Assembly: GCA_964036155.1 (NCBI GenBank)
Contig: OZ038422.1
Location: 33,255,201-33,319,200, forward strand
Source: Diploscapter coronatus
Taxonomy: Eukaryota; Nematoda; Chromadorea; Rhabditida; Rhabditidae
DNA length: 64,000 nt
Reading direction: 5' to 3'
Position 1 is the first letter of the stretch. The number at the start of each line of letters is the position of its first letter. The notes under the pieces were generated by a model. That model was not told the DNA's origin. It saw nothing but the letters and a program-made list of their open reading frames with translations, and did no database searches. Of this stretch, positions 13,280-23,584 are shown piece by piece. Position numbers and translations under genes: made by a program.

Positions 13280-16200
13280 TTATGTCATTTGTTTGGGAAA
13301 TAAACCTGAGCAAGTGGTTTCTGTCCTTTCCTTCTTGTCGTCTTTGCCGATTCTGTGCTCTTTCTCGCCGCCAATGCTCATCGCTCGTCGCGGGCTGCCG
13401 AGTCGGGGTTTGTCCTGGATTTTTTGGAAATTTCTATGCATCGTATAATGCAAAAATAGGAAAGTTTTTCAATGTAAGACACGTTTAAAATTAAAAATAG
13501 AGGTCGCAGGAAAAGGGAAGAAGAATACCACCACTGATAAAAGTGGAAATTAATAAAAGCAGCATGGCAAACACGCGAATGAAACTATTTTCGAATTTCT
13601 AAAAGCAAATTTTGTTAACTTTTGCCGTACTACGCACTGCCTGTTTTCAATTGCCTAAAAATTTTGATGTTTGCATACCTGTAGATAAGAGTCCTCGTTT
13701 CGCGTTGAGCTGCGACTTTTCGAGGGCGAAGCTGAATTTTCGTTATCTCGCGTATCGAATGATCGATCGAATTTTTCCTCCTTGATCGTCGAAAGTTCGA
13801 CCTAAAATTTTTAGAGTTTATTTTTGATAAATTATATAACATTTCTTTCAAATTTTTGTAGTTTTTTTCTAGAAAAATATAATTTTCTTTTAGATTCTCC
13901 AACCTCGTCGGGCTCTGTACTCTTTCTCCTGCGACCGGCTTTATGCAGGTTGATTTTCTTCTTCAAATCGTTTTTCAAGTCGTGTAGATGATCGATTCCT
14001 GGAAAGATTCAGATTTTTCCAATCTTCTATTTATTTTCAAAATTTGTTATTTTATTTTTTCAGATCTAGGCAGATATTCAAATTTAAAAAATATAGGAAC
14101 AAGGGTAAGCAGAATGAAATTTTTCCATAGAAAGATGATACATAAGGGAGTACGCAAGGAATTTTAGCGAATGTTTTCACTTAAAGGGGTACGCTCAGAA
14201 ATTTTTACTTTAAGCGCTGCCTAGATCTATTTTTTTCTAAAAATAAAAAAAAACTTTCATATTAATAAAATTTTTTTATTTTAAATTAAAAACGTACCTT
14301 CCTCAACCAATTCACCGAATTTGGACTGTTCCTTTTCCTTGACCTGAGGCTGAATAGGGATGTCTTCGGGCATTCGACGCATTCTCACACTCGCATTCAT
14401 TAGCATTTCCTTCCTCTTTTTGTCCTGAAAATTGCATTTTAACATCTAATTCCTTATTTTAAAACAAAATATCTTGTTTTTTCAGAAAATAAATTTTTTT
14501 TGTGTATTTTATCGTTTTGTGGCACTTTCAGAAGACAAGCTCTTCTATTTGAAACAAAATCGACACATACCAACTGATAATTCCTGCTCCAGAGAATTTC
14601 ATTTCGTTTCTCCTTCGACAGAGGGTTATCGAGCAGCGAGTTTCGGACCGCGTTGGTTACCTTGAAAAATAGTATTTTTTAAAAATTTTCCTTTAATCCT
14701 TCATTTCTAGTGATAATTTTTTATCGGTCCCCTGCGTTTACAGACAGATATTTTCTCCTCTTTTTCTACACTCTTTACCCTCTCTATCCGTCCGTAAATA
14801 CAGGAAGCCAAATTCATGATAATTAACCAGTTTCTGAAACTCACGAGAAGCACATTTGGGAGCATTTCGTACTGAGCGCGTTGATGGATGACTTCAATGG
14901 CCTTCAATGCTAGGTGAGGCACTCCGCTGAACAGAGCCAGGTAGGCCGCATTCAGCAGCTCGCAGAGAATCGCCGTGTTCACTTGTTGGCGGGGTTTTCT
15001 GTAAAATCGATCATTTTTAAATGAATGAATTAAAAAATCAAATTTGCAGAAGCATTTTACTCTAAATCAAGAGATAATTCGTTATTCGGTGAAAAAAAAT
15101 TTAAAAGAGAACTCCGAACCTCGTAAAATCGTCGATAGCCTCCATGGGGCCTTCGTTGTCCATGACCTGCAACAAAATTCTTATTTTTCTTTCCCAAATT
15201 CCGAATAACCCCAACTCTTAGTATTTGTTCTATTTTGAAAACTAGCAACATTTGTAATCGCAATTAAATCTTAAGACTGACCTGAGGATAAATTATGTTC
15301 TTTTTTCTTAACTCGAAATTAACCTTAGCCCAGAGCTATAATTTTTTAAGTAGTCAAATTTTCAATCGCAAGTAAATTTTAAATACGATTTTCGAGTTAA
15401 TTTTTTGCTATGAATCAAGTATACCTGGGCGCGGAAGTTGGTCTCTGGGAACGAGAAACCGCTGTGGCAAATCGATAGGGCCGCGAGGCAAGACTGACGA
15501 CTCACAACCTCGGCGGACACCGGGAAAACAACAATATTGACCTGAAATTAAAAAAAGATGTTTCAAGAAATCAACATATCTTGAAGAAATTATCATATTC
15601 AATATCTGTAAAAAATGTGTTGCAGAGTAACTCAATTTGAAAGCTATATATACAATTTCATAAAAATATCCTGTTTTTAAGGGTCTGTTGAAAAAAATTA
15701 GAATACCGTGTACAAGAGTTTCGCCAGAACAGTGAATTTGGTTTCCGCGGTAAATCGTTCGACAGTGGGGTAGTGAGCGACACCGGTGGGGTTCTGGAAA
15801 AAAAATTTAAGTCGAAAAAGACTTCTCCGAATCGACCCACAGAAAAAGTATGTCATATCAAGAGGGGGAAAGGACATACCTTCTTTTTCTCTCACGAAAA
15901 TATACACTAGTTTTATGCGGGTCGAGTTTCGAGAAGTCTGGGCAAAAACAGCGAAAATAAAAATTAAAAAAACTCACATAAACCGTAGGCATGCTCCCGG
16001 GTTTAATCGCAACTATGTCCGTAGTTGTTTCGACTTTTGTTAAATCTGGCAAATTTGTCGAGTACTGGACTGGGGAAACCTGGACTTCTACCTGGAAAAA
16101 ATACAAATCATAATTTAAAAAAATAAAAATTAACAGAAAAAAGTTGTAAAATAAAAAAAAAATTAAACTTACAATTTTCTTCACGCCCTTGCCAGGCAGA

Positions 16201-17087
16201 CTCTGCGTGGTGATCTCCTCGTTGTAAACGGCCAGGAAGAACGTCTCGAAAATGGACACGCTTTTCTGCTGCTTTTTTGACAGTGCGAGAAGATAGATCG
16301 ACACGAACGTGGGAATGTATTGCAGGGCATAAGTGCGCAGGGTGTCTGAAATATGTTTGTTTTGTTTTTTCTTAAAGCGAATTAAGAAAAACGAAGATAT
16401 TATCTATAGAAAGAGATTTTTTATTTTAAAGATACGAAAATTATTTTTAATTTGAAAGGTTAGAAAAATTTTATAGAAAAGTCCCGACCTCCCTTGTAGT
16501 AGATAGCCAAAATCTGGCCGATCAATGACTGAACCAGATCGACGTCAGTGTAGTTGCACTGCACGTAGTTGCACGCAAGCAGCGTGTTCATCGCAGTTCT
16601 CGTGAGGAACTTTCGGATCACTTCCGGGTCCGTCGATCTGAAAGAAAAGGAAACTTACTTGATTTGAACAACTTATAAGGTCGTGTTTATAGTTTTCGAA
16701 AGAAAAGAGACTTTCTAATTTTGTGTTAGCACTTTCTTCTTCAATTTCTAAATTTCGATACAAAATTTGAATTTTTCATATTTAAAAGAAAAATCACTAT
16801 AAAGGTAAAATATTTGTCATATTCGTATTATCATGGCTGTTTTCTAATTTCTTCAAAACGCGGGATTCTGCTAACTTCTCAAAAATCCTAATTTTCAATT
16901 TTCAAAACTTTGAAAAAAATCGAAAATTTTCCAAAATGGGCAGACTTCTCAAAACTCGACTCGCAGAAAAATAGTATGTCATATCGAGAGAGGAAAAGAT
17001 CATGTTTTGAGAAGTCTAAAAGTGGAACCTGTAATCGGGCCATTGAATGAGCTCCGTCAAAAAGTCCTGCAACTGCTCGCAATTCAT
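13280..17087 (-). CDS. FAM126A-like: Hyccin/FAM126 family protein, PI4KA-complex subunit
   Basis: Hyccin stabilises the plasma-membrane PI4KA-TTC7-EFR3 complex that makes phosphatidylinositol 4-phosphate. Thirteen exons join in frame: 17087-17029, 16637-16489, 16345-16173, 16091-15978, 15793-15707, 15541-15425, 15166-15120, 14998-14845, 14660-14571, 14424-14298, 13998-13904, 13801-13679 and 13414-13280. The product is about 489 residues; human hyccin is about 520. Diagnostic stretches are TLRTYALQYIPTFVSIYLLA with FETFFLAVYNEEI, and the helix ending ALKAIEVIHQRAQYEMLPN followed by VTNAVRNSLLDNPL, matching the human region around [22 protein letters not shown]. The C-terminal 120 residues are charged and low-complexity, ending CSGLFPKQMT. 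The chosen start (MNCEQLQDFLTEL) is the first in-frame ATG of the exon. A phase-compatible extra 5' exon, 17416-17402, would add twelve residues and place the start 37 bases from that of AASDH. Four introns carry short hairpin repeats. Confidence 0.87.
14061..14228. repeat. Hairpin element, TCAGATCTAGGC arms (copy 1)
   Basis: Within a hyccin intron. The left end CAGATCTAGGCAG is the inverted copy of the right end CTGCCTAGATCT. The interior contains ATAAGGGAGTACG and AAAGGGGTACGC. Similar ends and interior occur at 19599-19770. It looks like a small non-autonomous inverted-repeat element. Confidence 0.6.
14731..14804. repeat. Hairpin element, CCTGTATTTAC arms (copy 1)
   Basis: Within a hyccin intron. 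Left arm CCTGCGTTTACAGACAGATA pairs with the reverse complement of the right arm, CCTGTATTTACGGACGGATA, with four mismatches. On the minus strand the centre is purine-rich (GAGAGGGTAAAGAGTG). The related copy is at 22601-22674. Confidence 0.6.
15820..15938. repeat. Hairpin element, GACTTCTC-GACTCG arms (copy 1)
   Basis: Within a hyccin intron. GACTTCTCCGAATCGACCC at the left is matched by GGGTCGAGTTTCGAGAAGTC at the right. The centre contains AAAAGTATGTCATATCAAG then AGGGGGAAAGGACATACC. Same arms and centre as 16943-17016 and 59764-59859. Confidence 0.7.
16943..17016. repeat. Hairpin element, GACTTCTC-GACTCG arms (copy 2, shortened right arm)
   Basis: In the hyccin intron next to the first exon. 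The left arm GACTTCTCAAAACTCGACTC is complete; the right arm is only TTTTGAGAAGTC. The centre reads AAATAGTATGTCATATCGAG then AGAGGAAAAGATCATG. Confidence 0.7.
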
Positions 17088-17452
17088 GCTCAATTCATGG
17101 GGCTGGTGCTGAAATTCAAAGAAATTTTTAAAAAATCGAAAATCGATCAGTCTTGTAAATGTTCAAACCCGCGGGTCTGCATTAAAGGAAATAGTATGTC
17201 TTTTTGAGAGATAGACAGAAGACATGCTCTTTCTCCTTCAACTAGACACGCTATCTCGATCATGCGGGCACCGTGAATGCGAAAATTTGTAAGTTGATTT
17301 GAATAAAAAATAGTTAAAAAATCGAAAATCGACAGAATATGAAGCGAGAAAAGTGCGCGTAAAACGCGGACAAATTGCTTTTTGAACAAGCAAACGGCAA
17401 CCTTGAAATTGTGCATTTTCGACGGAATTTCGACGGATTTTTTCCGACTTGA
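17088..17452. promoter_or_regulatory. Shared upstream region of divergent hyccin and AASDH genes
   Basis: About 365 bases separate the two chosen start codons, so one region probably drives both genes. It contains a copy of the recurring GGAAATAGTATGTC motif near 17189, without clear flanking arms. The promoter role is inferred from position. Confidence 0.35.
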
Positions 17453-20400
17453 ATGGATTTTCCGGATCGGCCGGTAGACGTAACGATTATCGATGCTTCC
17501 AAAAATTCCGTGATCAGCCGAGACGAAGTCCGCGAAAAGTAGGCTGAATTTTCAAATTTATTTGAGAAAGGAAGCGAATCTAGTCAAAACATGACTTTTT
17601 CACGCAAAATCTTATCAATCTAGTGACTATTCTTATCAAGAATCAGAAAAAGTCGAGTATTATTCAATAGAAAAATTAGGAGGCACTTGGTAAGTAATGT
17701 CATGTTTTCTAGAGATAAAAAATAAATCTTCACGGGAGGATAGAATTTCAAAAACTGAATTGAGAAGATAATTATCACGGATACGAATGGTTGAAATTGA
17801 AATAGAGATAGAAATAGAGGCAAATTTTCCTCCCCTTTTCAACGCTCTCACTTCGATCTTTTAAACAAGTGCATTTTCAGGGTCATAAAACTGGGCCGGT
17901 TTTTCGGTGAAAAGTTGGCCGAGAAAGTGACGTCTTCAATAGTCAGTCTGAATTTGAAGAGGGACACTGATTTGATTTGTACAGTTTACGGGTATAGTTT
18001 TTGGACTTTATTTGAAATTTTTTAGAAAAAATCTAAAGTCGAAAAATTTGAAATTTTTTCTTCCGAAAGTACTGAATTTGATAGATAGAGAAAAGGCTAC
18101 AATTGAAAACTTTTGAAGTTAATTTTTATAAAAAAAAAAATCAAATTTCTCAGGCTTTTGTCTATTGGAGTGCCGTTCGAATTCGGCGATGAGATGAACT
18201 TGGAAGTACGGCGAAAACTCAGTCTCGCGCTTTGGAATTACGATGGAAAAGAAGTGCGAGTTTTGCAAAATTACAAATTTCTCCTATTTTCAATGCAAAC
18301 TTTCAGCTCCTCCAGGTTGATGACTTTTGCGATTCGAAAAATCCGGCTCTCGAAATTTGCTACGCGATTTCAACGTCCGGAACTACGGGACTGAGGAAAT
18401 CTGTTGCAGTGCCGAGATCCTGCATTTGGAAGAATATCGAGGATTTTAGGTAAAGTTAGACATTTTTACTCTTCAAATATAATAATAGAAAAAAACACAT
18501 GATAATAATGAAATGATTGCAAATCAAAATGTTACTTGTTAAAAAATAAAAACATTTAAAAAATATGTTCAGAGATCGTTTCCAAATAACTTCCTCGGAC
18601 GTAATTCTCTTCTCGACGTCCGTCCAATTCGACCCCTCGATTATCGAACTTTTCCTGGCCTTCGAATGCGGCTCGACAATTTTGCTGACTCCAGACGAGT
18701 TCCGTTCAAAGCCACATCTCCTCGTTGAGGCCATCAGGAATTTTCGACCTACGGTTGCTCAAGTAAAAAATATTTTTCGTCTTAGAATATCTCATTTTCA
18801 TTTTTATAAGACTTCTATAATTTGCAATCTTCTATATTTTTCTTCTAAAATAATCGAAAATTTTAATTGGATACCTCTTAAAATACGATTTTTAAAATTT
18901 AAACACTTATAAGAAAACTTCCAGCTAACCCCCGCGGTACTTTTTCTAATGGACGAAAGATCGCTTTCCTGGATTTTGGGAGATGAAAGTCCGCTGAGGA
19001 TTTTGCTGATCGGAGGCGAGAAATTTCCATGGCACCTGATTAACAAATTCCGGACTCGGGGGAATTCGACAAGGTGTTTTTGATCTCTTGTACTTTTATC
19101 ACCTTTTCTGGAAAATAACAAAGGGGGCAAAAAGTACAAGAGGTCGTATTTTTTATTTATATATTTTTTAATTTAATTCTATTTAATTTCAGAATTTTCG
19201 ACGTGTACGGAGTTACAGAGGTCTCTTGCTGGGCGAGTGTTTTCGAGGTTCCCTTCGGGTAAATTTTTAATTTTTCGCCTTTTTTTTCGAAATTCGATTT
19301 CTTTTAATTTCTATATTTTTCAGATGTGAAAATATTTTCATCGGCACCCCTATTTTCGGCACGGAATTGATCGTTTCGGATGACTCCGAACGAGTGGAGA
19401 GTGAATTATCGTTAGGTGCTATTTTTGCACAAATTTGAAAAATTTAAAGAAACTACTTGTTTCAGGTGGACCCCGAAAATGTTACATAGATGGCAAATTT
19501 CTGAGTGGCCCAACGCCTACTGGGGATTTAGTGGCGAGTTACGCAGATGGTCTGAAGTTTGACGGAAGGAGGCAAGATCGGGTACTTAAAAACTTTCTTC
19601 AGGTCTAGGCCGACTTTCAAACCGAATGAAAAAATTGGGGAGAGGATAGCAAAACCAATTATTTATAGAAAATTGACACATAAGAGGACCACAGCATAGT
19701 TTTAGTCGATCATTTTGTCTTAAAGGGGGGTACACACGGTAGATTTGGCTTAAGCCCTCCTTAGATCTCATTTTCTAAGATTTAAAATTTTAAAAATTTT
19801 TATCTTCAGATGAAGATCAACGGAATTCGATTCAACCCGATTCAGTTATGCTCTTCGCTTTGTCTGGAGGCTTCCATAAAATCGGCTCATCTAGTTATAA
19901 TCGACAATACGTTTCTCGTTTTGTTCGTGCAGTCCAAGGAAGAGGTGAGTCTATTTTCTTCGATTTTTTATTTCAAAAATCAGCTTTTTCCAGATCAATC
20001 CAGTGATAATTTCTGGGATTTTCCCGAAACTCGCGCAGCCAGTTAGAGTTTTCTACCTCGATTCTATGCCGATAAATCGAAATGGTAGGATTTGTCAAAA
20101 AGCAAAAATTTCAACGAATTGAGAAATTCAGGCAAAATCGACCGAGAAGCACTTAGAGAGTTGGCAATTCAAGAAGACGGGGATTTGATCTCGATCCTGG
20201 AAAAACAAGGCATTTCCCTGGGAGAAACGAATTTGTCCATGTCGTTCGTGGATTACGGTATTTTTTAATTAATTCTCATTATTTTTAAAGATAAAACTGC
20301 TCTGCCCTCTTTTTTGCTTAGTCCAGCGAAGACTCCTTAAAAATGCTCAAAAATCGATTTTTCCCAAGTTATAATAAATTTTTTTTAACAATATTTCAGC

Positions 20401-22935
20401 GAAAGAATACTTTCAAAATAATTATCAGATAAAGAGTTCTGTTCAGATTTTCAAAAAATGACACCAGACAGATAAAGCACTAATAATTTTCAGGATTCAC
20501 CTCCCTTTCTGCAGCCGAAATTGCGTTTCAGCTGAAAAACCCCGAAGCTATGCGAGACGTTTTGAACCCGCATCTGTCGATTTCCAAATTCTTCGAGAAA
20601 TATTCGAATTCCAGCAAAAATCGAGGTGATTTTTTCAACTTATTTTTTCCTCTCATTTCATCTTCAATTTTTTATGTACTTGTAAAAATATGAATTGTTG
20701 GAAAATGAAGAATATAGTGATATTTTATTTTAATTTTTGCGGACTTTTCTGGATTTTCAGTTTTTTCAGAAACTGTCAGTGAAAATTCGAAGGTGAACTT
20801 CGATTTCGCTCCTGTGCAATTTGTCGACAAAAGACAGCCCCTGGCGCTTTGGGCCTATGACACAGGAAAATGCATCGATGGGAATGTCGCTATTGGAAGG
20901 TAAAATTTTTCTCAGATTTTTGTCGTATCCAAACATTTTGATTCCTATGCTTCGTCATACAGCTTCAAATTTCAGAACTTCAAATGGTCTAGAAGTCGTT
21001 GTGGTGGCCTCTCACTCGGGAAGAATCGCCTGTATCGAAATTTCAAAGGGGTTGGTTCAGTGGGAGGTAAATTTTGATTTTTCTTTGAAAATTCAAGTTT
21101 TTTTTCAGAAAACTATCACAGCCAGAATAGAAGCTTCACCTATCATCACAAAGGACGATTTTGTGGTTGTAGGCAAGAGATTTAAAAATTAAATCTTTTT
21201 TATTAAATTTTAAAAATTTATTAGTTTTGATTTAATTTGTTTCATTGTTTTTTTTTTGCAATTCTAGGGGCTTACGATGGTATCATCTACGTGATTTCCC
21301 TGGACGAAGGCGCAATTTCTTGGAAGTTCAATACAAATCCAGAAAGTTCGAGGGAAGCTATGCCGGTATCAGATTTTTCAAAAAAAAAAAATCTTAAGAT
21401 ATTGCGCATTTTCAGATAAAAGCCGCTTGTGTTTCGGAAGATGAGTTTTTCTATGCGATTTCCTACACAAAACAGGCGATGAAATTGAACTTGAAGGCAT
21501 TTTTTAAAATTATTTGTAGAAATTTGTTAAAGATCGAAATTTTCAGAAATGCGCCTGTGTCTGGAAATGCCAAATTTCTTCCGGCTCCCCTGCCCAACCA
21601 CAAATTTTCAAGTGCCTTCTGCTTTGCACAACGATTAATGGAACAGTTGAATCAATGAACAAGGTAATCCGATATTTTAATTTATCATCATCTCAAAATT
21701 TATTATAAGGAAAAAAGTGAAACTCTAGAAATTCGATAGGTTAGAATCGTTAAAATCTACAGTACATAGATGTGTTATGGTGAAGATTTGCCTATTTTTT
21801 ATGTAAAAATTTTATGATTTCTCAGCATATGGTAAAGAATAGGAAAGAAAGTTTTGAAAACGAACGGTATATAAAATCGATCATAAAAGAGGGCTATAGC
21901 TAAGGGCTCTTTGGGATTTACCGCAAATCGCTTTTTTCAATGAGATCAACACATGTTTTAGGGGAAATGGTTGAAAAAGTGGCGCCTGTAGTTTATGCCT
22001 TTTTCATAAAGTTTTTCGAAGATTTTCAAAACCTCGAAAAAATTGTCAATTTTCAGAACTCTGGTGTTTTACAATGGAAGCTGAACTTCGATGCACCGAT
22101 ATTTTCCCCGCTTTGCATTTTCCGAGACGGCTTTTTCTACGGAACGACGGTTGGAGGCGAAATCTTCAAAATTTTGGAAACCGGACAGAAAGTAGGATTG
22201 TTTTTAGGTTTCTTCTGAAGTTGACATTTTCAGGTTGATTCCATAAAAGTCTCCAGCCCAATTTTCGCGCCGGTTTTTGAAGAACCTGACTCGAAAAGGC
22301 TGATTTCTCTAACTCAGGCAATCTTTTGTGGAAAAATTCAAAGTCTCAGTTTTGTGATCGTTCAGGACGGTTCCATGTTCATTTTCAATGATGATTTGGA
22401 AATTCAAATGGCGATCAAATTCAAGGACCACTCTTTCGTCAGGGCCCCTTTCAAGTTGCCAAATGATCATCAAAGTTTATATCTACAGGTTGGCACTTCA
22501 AATATTTAAAATTTAAAAAAAAAAACCTAAAAACTTCTTGAGTTTGGAAATTCACGTTTCTGTATAGTTTATTTTGACTTCTGTATCTATCTAAATACGG
22601 CTGTATTTACAAGCAGATAGCGAGATAGCGAGGGTCGGGAATGTAGGAAAAACGAGCCACCTGCAAATACAGGAGGCCATTTATTTTTTGCTATTGAAAA
22701 ATTACAATTTCAGTCAACGACGGGCTATCTCCTAAAAATTTTCGAGCCCATTTCCTCTTCCGTTTTGGCGTTTCGCTTCCGGCTCTCTTCGTCCCTCGTC
22801 TTCTCTCGCCCTACAGGACTCTGCCATTGCGAGACAGAGGCGGGTACGCAGAGGAACAACCACCTTCTGCTTGTTGGGGGTCGTGATGATTGGCTGCGGT
22901 GCTACAGATTCGACGGAAAGGATGTAAGGAAATAG
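17453..22935 (+). CDS. AASDH: AASDH-type protein: adenylation domain, carrier domain and PQQ-like beta-propeller
   Basis: Member of the AASDH (ACSF4, U26) family, an acyl-adenylating enzyme whose substrate is debated (beta-alanine in insect Ebony-like literature; unclear in vertebrates). Exons: 17453-17538, 17881-17991, 18154-18253, 18307-18449, 18573-18762, 18925-19073, 19193-19258, 19324-19415, 19466-19581, 19810-19944, 19994-20084, 20132-20257, 20494-20625, 20770-20899, 20976-21066, 21109-21172, 21268-21365, 21416-21496, 21547-21663, 22057-22191, 22234-22317, 22366-22488, 22714-22935; 893 residues (human about 1100). Motifs: phosphate loop STSGTTG (121-127), YGVTE, TGDLV, NRNGK with the A10 lysine near 428, carrier serine in GFTSLS near 472. 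Repeats such as CIEISKGLVQWE and VISLDEGAISWKF then form the propeller to the C-terminus. The start has an upstream in-frame stop. Three introns (21173, 21497, 22318) begin with GC. The last exon could instead splice at 22924 to an acceptor at 23505, changing the final few residues. Confidence 0.92.
19599..19770. repeat. Hairpin element, TCAGATCTAGGC arms (copy 2)
   Basis: Lies in an AASDH intron that is 228 bases long where neighbours are about 50. The left end TCAGGTCTAGGC is matched at the right by CCTCCTTAGATCTCA. The interior ACATAAGAGG and AAAGGGGGGTACACAC resembles the copy at 14061-14228. Confidence 0.55.
22601..22674. repeat. Hairpin element, CCTGTATTTAC arms (copy 2)
   Basis: In an AASDH intron. 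CTGTATTTACAAGCAG at the left pairs imperfectly with CTGCAAATACAGG at the right. The purine-rich centre is GATAGCGAGGGTCGGGAATG. Resembles 14731-14804 in inverse orientation. Confidence 0.5.
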
Positions 22936-23584
22936 CATTTGAAATTTGGAGGAAAAGATAAAGAAAAATTGAAATAGTACAGAAAATGTAGGGAAAGATA
23001 GAAACAAAAAAAATAGCACTGGAAAAAGAATGAGAATGGAGAAGTAGTATGGAGATCTATGAAAAAGTCGAGAGAGCCCAGAGATATAGAGAAATCACGA
23101 CAGTGACCCTCTGAAGAGCGCTTCTCATAGATGCGAATGTCCGTGTTGAAGCCTGTATAGAAGTCCGTGAAGATGAGGGAATATGGTTAAAGAAGAGGAA
23201 AAAGCGGGAGAGAAGGAATGAGGAAAAATGCGAGGGAAACCACGCCTTTTTTCTCCCTCCTATGTCTGACTCTCTGGTCTCTCTTCTAAAGACTGTCTAT
23301 TTCCCTCTCTCTCGACGTTACGATTCACCTTTTCATTGTATATCTGCCCACCTCTCTCTCTCTCTTTCTGAAATGATGGTCACTGTGTGTCATCTCTTAA
23401 ACGAGGGGCATTTATCCAATCGCATTAATGAACTGAGACTTCCGTTTTAGATTTTCATGCCATTTTTGGCAATATCTTTAATTTGTATAAAATCGAATTT
23501 TTTCAGATCTCAATATTCTAAATTAAACGGACTAACGATTGGATATTATCCCCGACGTGAAAGTCGAAGTTTTGATTGCCAGCA
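22936..23584. other. Intergenic region between AASDH and the ETS gene
   Basis: About 650 bases between two genes on the same strand. Pyrimidine-rich around 23250-23370, with a (CT)n run near 23351. A clean acceptor TTTTTTCAG ends at 23505, 80 bases before the ETS start; it may be a trans-splice or 5' UTR acceptor for that gene. Confidence 0.4.

Noticed and set aside
17677..17690. Mini-exon in the first AASDH intron
   Set aside because: Direct joining of 17538 to 17881 gives REKVIKLGRFF, which fits the family better.
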